A DNA stretch of 34,107 nucleotides from Syntrophales bacterium. Its GTDB lineage: Bacteria > Desulfobacterota > Syntrophia > Syntrophales > UBA5619. Shown here piece by piece: positions 32,047-34,107 of the stretch (the first letter of the stretch is position 1; each line of letters starts with the position of its first letter). Made by a program: the position numbers and the translations under genes. The notes under the pieces are model-generated. The model ran no database searches. It saw only the letters and a list, made by a program, of their open reading frames with translations, and was not told where the DNA came from. Location: NCBI GenBank assembly GCA_023229765.1, contig JALNYO010000038.1, forward strand, positions 1-34,107, read 5' to 3'.

Positions 32047-32451
32047 TCAAATTAATTAGTTACCCATAGTTTCGAGGAGGGGTGTCGGAGCTCCGACACC
32101 CTTAGAGAGAGGTTGAATTTTTCCCAAAATTGGGCAAATCGCCATTCCGGTGAAAACCGGAATCCAGTATTTTTAATAGCTTCTTGATTCCGGATCAAGT
32201 CCGGAATGACATATTCGGCAGAAATTCAATAAAGCTCACCGGGACTGACACCAATATTGATGGTTATGCTGAATAATTACCAATCTCACCTTTCCACAAA
32301 AGCTGATTTGTGCAAAGCTCTCCCTGCGAGAACTATAAAATTAGCCGTCAGATAGGGGGCGTGCTGGCTCGATCGGAAATTCCCTTGATCTGCAAAAGGC
32401 AGTAACGTCTCGCGCCGCACTTTTCCCAAGTTACTTTATTGTCTCTCCAGT
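32047..32451. other. Repeat-filled gap without genes
   Basis: It contains a perfect 22-bp dyad with no loop (GGGTGTCGGAG/CTCCGACACCC, 32080-32101). A diverged A1-like element follows at about 32105-32240, with inner hairpins ATTCCGG/CCGGAAT and CCCAAAATTGGG. The last 200 bp show nothing recognisable except the ancestral stop codon of the membrane protein gene (TAA on the minus strand at 32438-32436). Confidence 0.55.
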
Positions 32452-32587
32452 GAGGCAATTGCAAAACCATTTGTCATTCCCAAATGTCTCTATCGGGAAT
32501 ATGGTTTTTCAAGCAGTTAGAACCAGATTCCCGCTCAGAATCGTTGCGGGAATGACAGACAAGAATGGGGAGTTTTGCAATTACCTC
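32452..32587. repeat. Family A2 MITE with CAGT target duplication, inside a gene end
   Basis: 136 bp with terminal inverted repeats GAGGCAATTGCAAAAC and GTTTTGCAATTACCTC (one mismatch) and high similarity to 10983-11114. CAGT flanks it on both sides (32448-32451 and 32588-32591), a clean 4-bp target duplication. The element supplies the last codons and the stop of the overlapping membrane protein gene. Confidence 0.9.
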
Positions 32588-33997
32588 CAGTTTCTTCAAT
32601 TTTTGGATGTAACCACCGGGGGTTATCGAGCGTTCATTCATACGCCAGCCCAAAAGCACAAACAGCATGACCGGTTCCATCATATCCGTATAAAACACCA
32701 AACGATCCACAAAATAGACAAGGGGAGCGATCACCAATCGGCTCATTACCATTGCCACTGCCGTCAAAAGCAGGACTATATTTATTGGCCTTTCGAATCG
32801 CCAGACCGGCAAAACAAGCAAAACGGCAAGGAAGAAACCCTCGCGGAAATTGAAACTGTCAAGAAACTTCATAATTGTCAATTTAACACCTGCCATTAGT
32901 CTCTTTTTCAGCAAGTCCGGCAGCACATATTTTGAGAATCTCTCAACCTCAAAGAATAAATCGTCTTCGGAAAAGCGATTAGCAAAAGCATTCGAGTATT
33001 GCGGAATCAACACATCCCACAAAATGGCGTTAAAGTTTTTATCGTAATATCCAACAAATTGAGCGTCATGTGCCTTGCTGTACTTCTCCGTCAATTGCTT
33101 TTGCTGAAGCGTAATCATAATTTTCTGAAGGATTTTCTTCTGTGGTGATTCCGCAACCTCATTAAGATCAGACGGCTCGGCCAGATAAAGTAGATTGGTC
33201 AGAAAAAATGTATTAGTCAGGGAAAAATTTTCAAAACGACCATTCACGTTGTAATGATAGACCCGGGTAAGGATATTGGCCGTGATGATGCAAATTATAA
33301 AAACCATACACAGAATTGTTATTTTTTTAAGTTCCCGATCTTTAAAGTAGCGATAGCCAAAAAGCATAAAAATAACTGGATACATAAAAACAAATTGGAA
33401 TCTCACCAGCGAATTGATGACGCACAGGCCAATCAGAACGATGCCATTGATATAGCTTGGCTGAAAAATATTTTTGATCAGAAAGGCAAAAGAAAAAAGA
33501 AAAATACCATAGGACAGCGATTCCGTCATAACAGTGTTTCCAATACCGCCAAAGATACCGCCGAAAATGCGATGCGCGGGCAACAACGGCGAAACGAGTA
33601 AAAAATGGACTATAAAATAAGCAAATACGGGCAGATGAAAATGCTTTTTCAGCAGTATGCTCAGATAAGTTGCGGCAGCCAGAACCCATATAATCTGGAA
33701 AAAAACCAGCCAATAAAGCTGGGAAACGCCGAAGATTGACTTAAATGCCTCAAGAACCAGAGGATAAAGGGGTAGTCTGCATATTGATTTTTCGATATAT
33801 AGTTTCGAATCACCCTGAAACACGATTCCCTGACCAAAGACATAAATAAAAACCGCCACGTTCAATACAAGCGCCAGATGGATTGATTTCTTTGCCATGA
33901 ATGATTTAATATTTCTGGCGACGCTGTCTAACATGTTAAGTTTCATCCGTAACTTTTCAATTGCCCTTTTTACGCTGGAACTAGTGCTTACTTGCAT
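32474..33997 (-). CDS. Polytopic membrane protein, GT-C glycosyltransferase-like, with replaced C-terminus
   Basis: 507-aa integral membrane protein with about ten hydrophobic segments. The early loop GDSKLYIEKSICRLPLYPL (acidic residue, Tyr, then Arg-x-Pro-x-Tyr-Pro) recalls GT-C glycosyltransferases; a long extracytoplasmic region lies near 265-365. I cannot name a family with certainty. The final 29 residues or so (from VIAKLP to the stop) are translated from an A2 repeat. Removing the repeat and one copy of CAGT makes the frame end KKLERQ-stop. The gene is AT-rich (about 40% GC by eye), unlike its neighbours, hinting at recent acquisition. The start at 33997 lacks a clear binding site; ATGs within the next 35 codons are alternatives. 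Confidence 0.65.
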   Translation of the reverse strand: MQVSTSSSVKRAIEKLRMKLNMLDSVARNIKSFMAKKSIHLALVLNVAVFIYVFGQGIVFQGDSKLYIEKSICRLPLYPLVLEAFKSIFGVSQLYWLVFFQIIWVLAAATYLSILLKKHFHLPVFAYFIVHFLLVSPLLPAHRIFGGIFGGIGNTVMTESLSYGIFLFSFAFLIKNIFQPSYINGIVLIGLCVINSLVRFQFVFMYPVIFMLFGYRYFKDRELKKITILCMVFIICIITANILTRVYHYNVNGRFENFSLTNTFFLTNLLYLAEPSDLNEVAESPQKKILQKIMITLQQKQLTEKYSKAHDAQFVGYYDKNFNAILWDVLIPQYSNAFANRFSEDDLFFEVERFSKYVLPDLLKKRLMAGVKLTIMKFLDSFNFREGFFLAVLLVLPVWRFERPINIVLLLTAVAMVMSRLVIAPLVYFVDRLVFYTDMMEPVMLFVLLGWRMNERSITPGGYIQKLKKLEVIAKLPILVCHSRNDSERESGSNCLKNHIPDRDIWE

Positions 33998-34019
33998 AAT
34001 TAATAGTTACATGATATAC

Positions 34020-34050
34020 TTTTGGGCAGGAGGTAAAAAATATGCCCAAA
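34020..34050 (+). promoter_or_regulatory. Inverted repeat around the start of the last gene
   Basis: TTTGGGCA (34021-34028) and TGCCCAAA (34043-34050) can pair, placing AGGAGG in the loop and part of the ATG in the stem. Such a hairpin could limit translation of the gene at 34042. Confidence 0.4.
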
Positions 34051-34107
34051 GGTTATCACATTCCACAGTGCTCTGAGAAGGATCGTCTGCTGATTGAAGA
34101 ATGGGCG
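34042..34107 (+). CDS. 5' end of an unidentified gene, possibly a transposase
   Basis: An ATG at 34042 follows AGGAGG with 8-nt spacing and opens a frame of 22 codons to the window edge (MPKGYHIPQCSEKDRLLIEE...). The pattern of a polar start leading into a Ser-Glu-x-Asp-Arg-x-x-Ile helix resembles the N-terminal helix-turn-helix of IS30-like transposases, but this is too short to be sure. It is divergent from the membrane protein gene. Confidence 0.45.
   Translation, partial: MPKGYHIPQCSEKDRLLIEEWA

Overview
The window looks like a chromosomal segment from a strictly anaerobic deltaproteobacterium (Desulfobacterota, Syntrophales-like). The reasons are a two-subunit B12-dependent methylmalonyl-CoA mutase, a short-chain fatty acid permease, a fused 3-hydroxyacyl-CoA dehydrogenase/enoyl-CoA hydratase, an exosortase/PEP-CTERM polysaccharide locus, and very many short palindromic repeats. 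The taxonomic call is inference; no rRNA or other phylogenetic marker is present. By eye most genes are about 55% GC, except a clearly AT-rich membrane protein gene at the right end.

Left third (1-11.1 kb): acyl-CoA and redox metabolism. The mutase large and small subunits (218-2545, +) are separated by repeats. On the minus strand lie a DUF6125-like protein, a DUF3783-like protein and the fused beta-oxidation enzyme (2774-6204). An AtoE-type fatty acid permease is transcribed divergently from the fused enzyme across a compact region with two recognisable sigma70-like promoters. Then follow a 68-aa His/Glu-rich protein, a CcdA/DsbD-type membrane thiol carrier, a TlpA-like thioredoxin and an MTH1187-type thiamine-binding protein.

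Middle (11.3-30.2 kb): a surface polysaccharide and protein-sorting locus. Exosortase and EpsI (+ strand, 14831-16319) sit between two paralogous units, each a large membrane-anchored TPR protein followed by a PEP-CTERM protein (14328 to 11323 and 19297 to 16341). Upstream of the second unit, on the same strand and mostly with overlapping or abutting genes, lie a WecA/MraY-like sugar-phosphate transferase, a DegT aminotransferase, a PIG-L deacetylase, a WbqC protein, a membrane PHP-like protein, two GT4 glycosyltransferases, an asparagine-synthase-like amidotransferase and a GT2 glycosyltransferase. The likely joint task is to build an exopolysaccharide carrying a modified amino sugar and to sort PEP-CTERM proteins to the surface with it.

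Right end (30.2-34.1 kb): accessory material. A DUF4143 ATPase gene with a palindromic operator candidate is followed by a decayed minimal-nucleotidyltransferase/HEPN pair. Next come a repeat-filled gap, an AT-rich polytopic membrane protein whose C-terminus has been replaced by an inserted repeat, and the first codons of a gene leaving the window.

The most unusual property is the repeat load. At least four families of short, palindromic, MITE-like elements are present, some nested in one another. One copy is inserted in frame inside a glycosyltransferase gene. Another, with a 4-bp target duplication, has overwritten the stop codon of the membrane protein gene.
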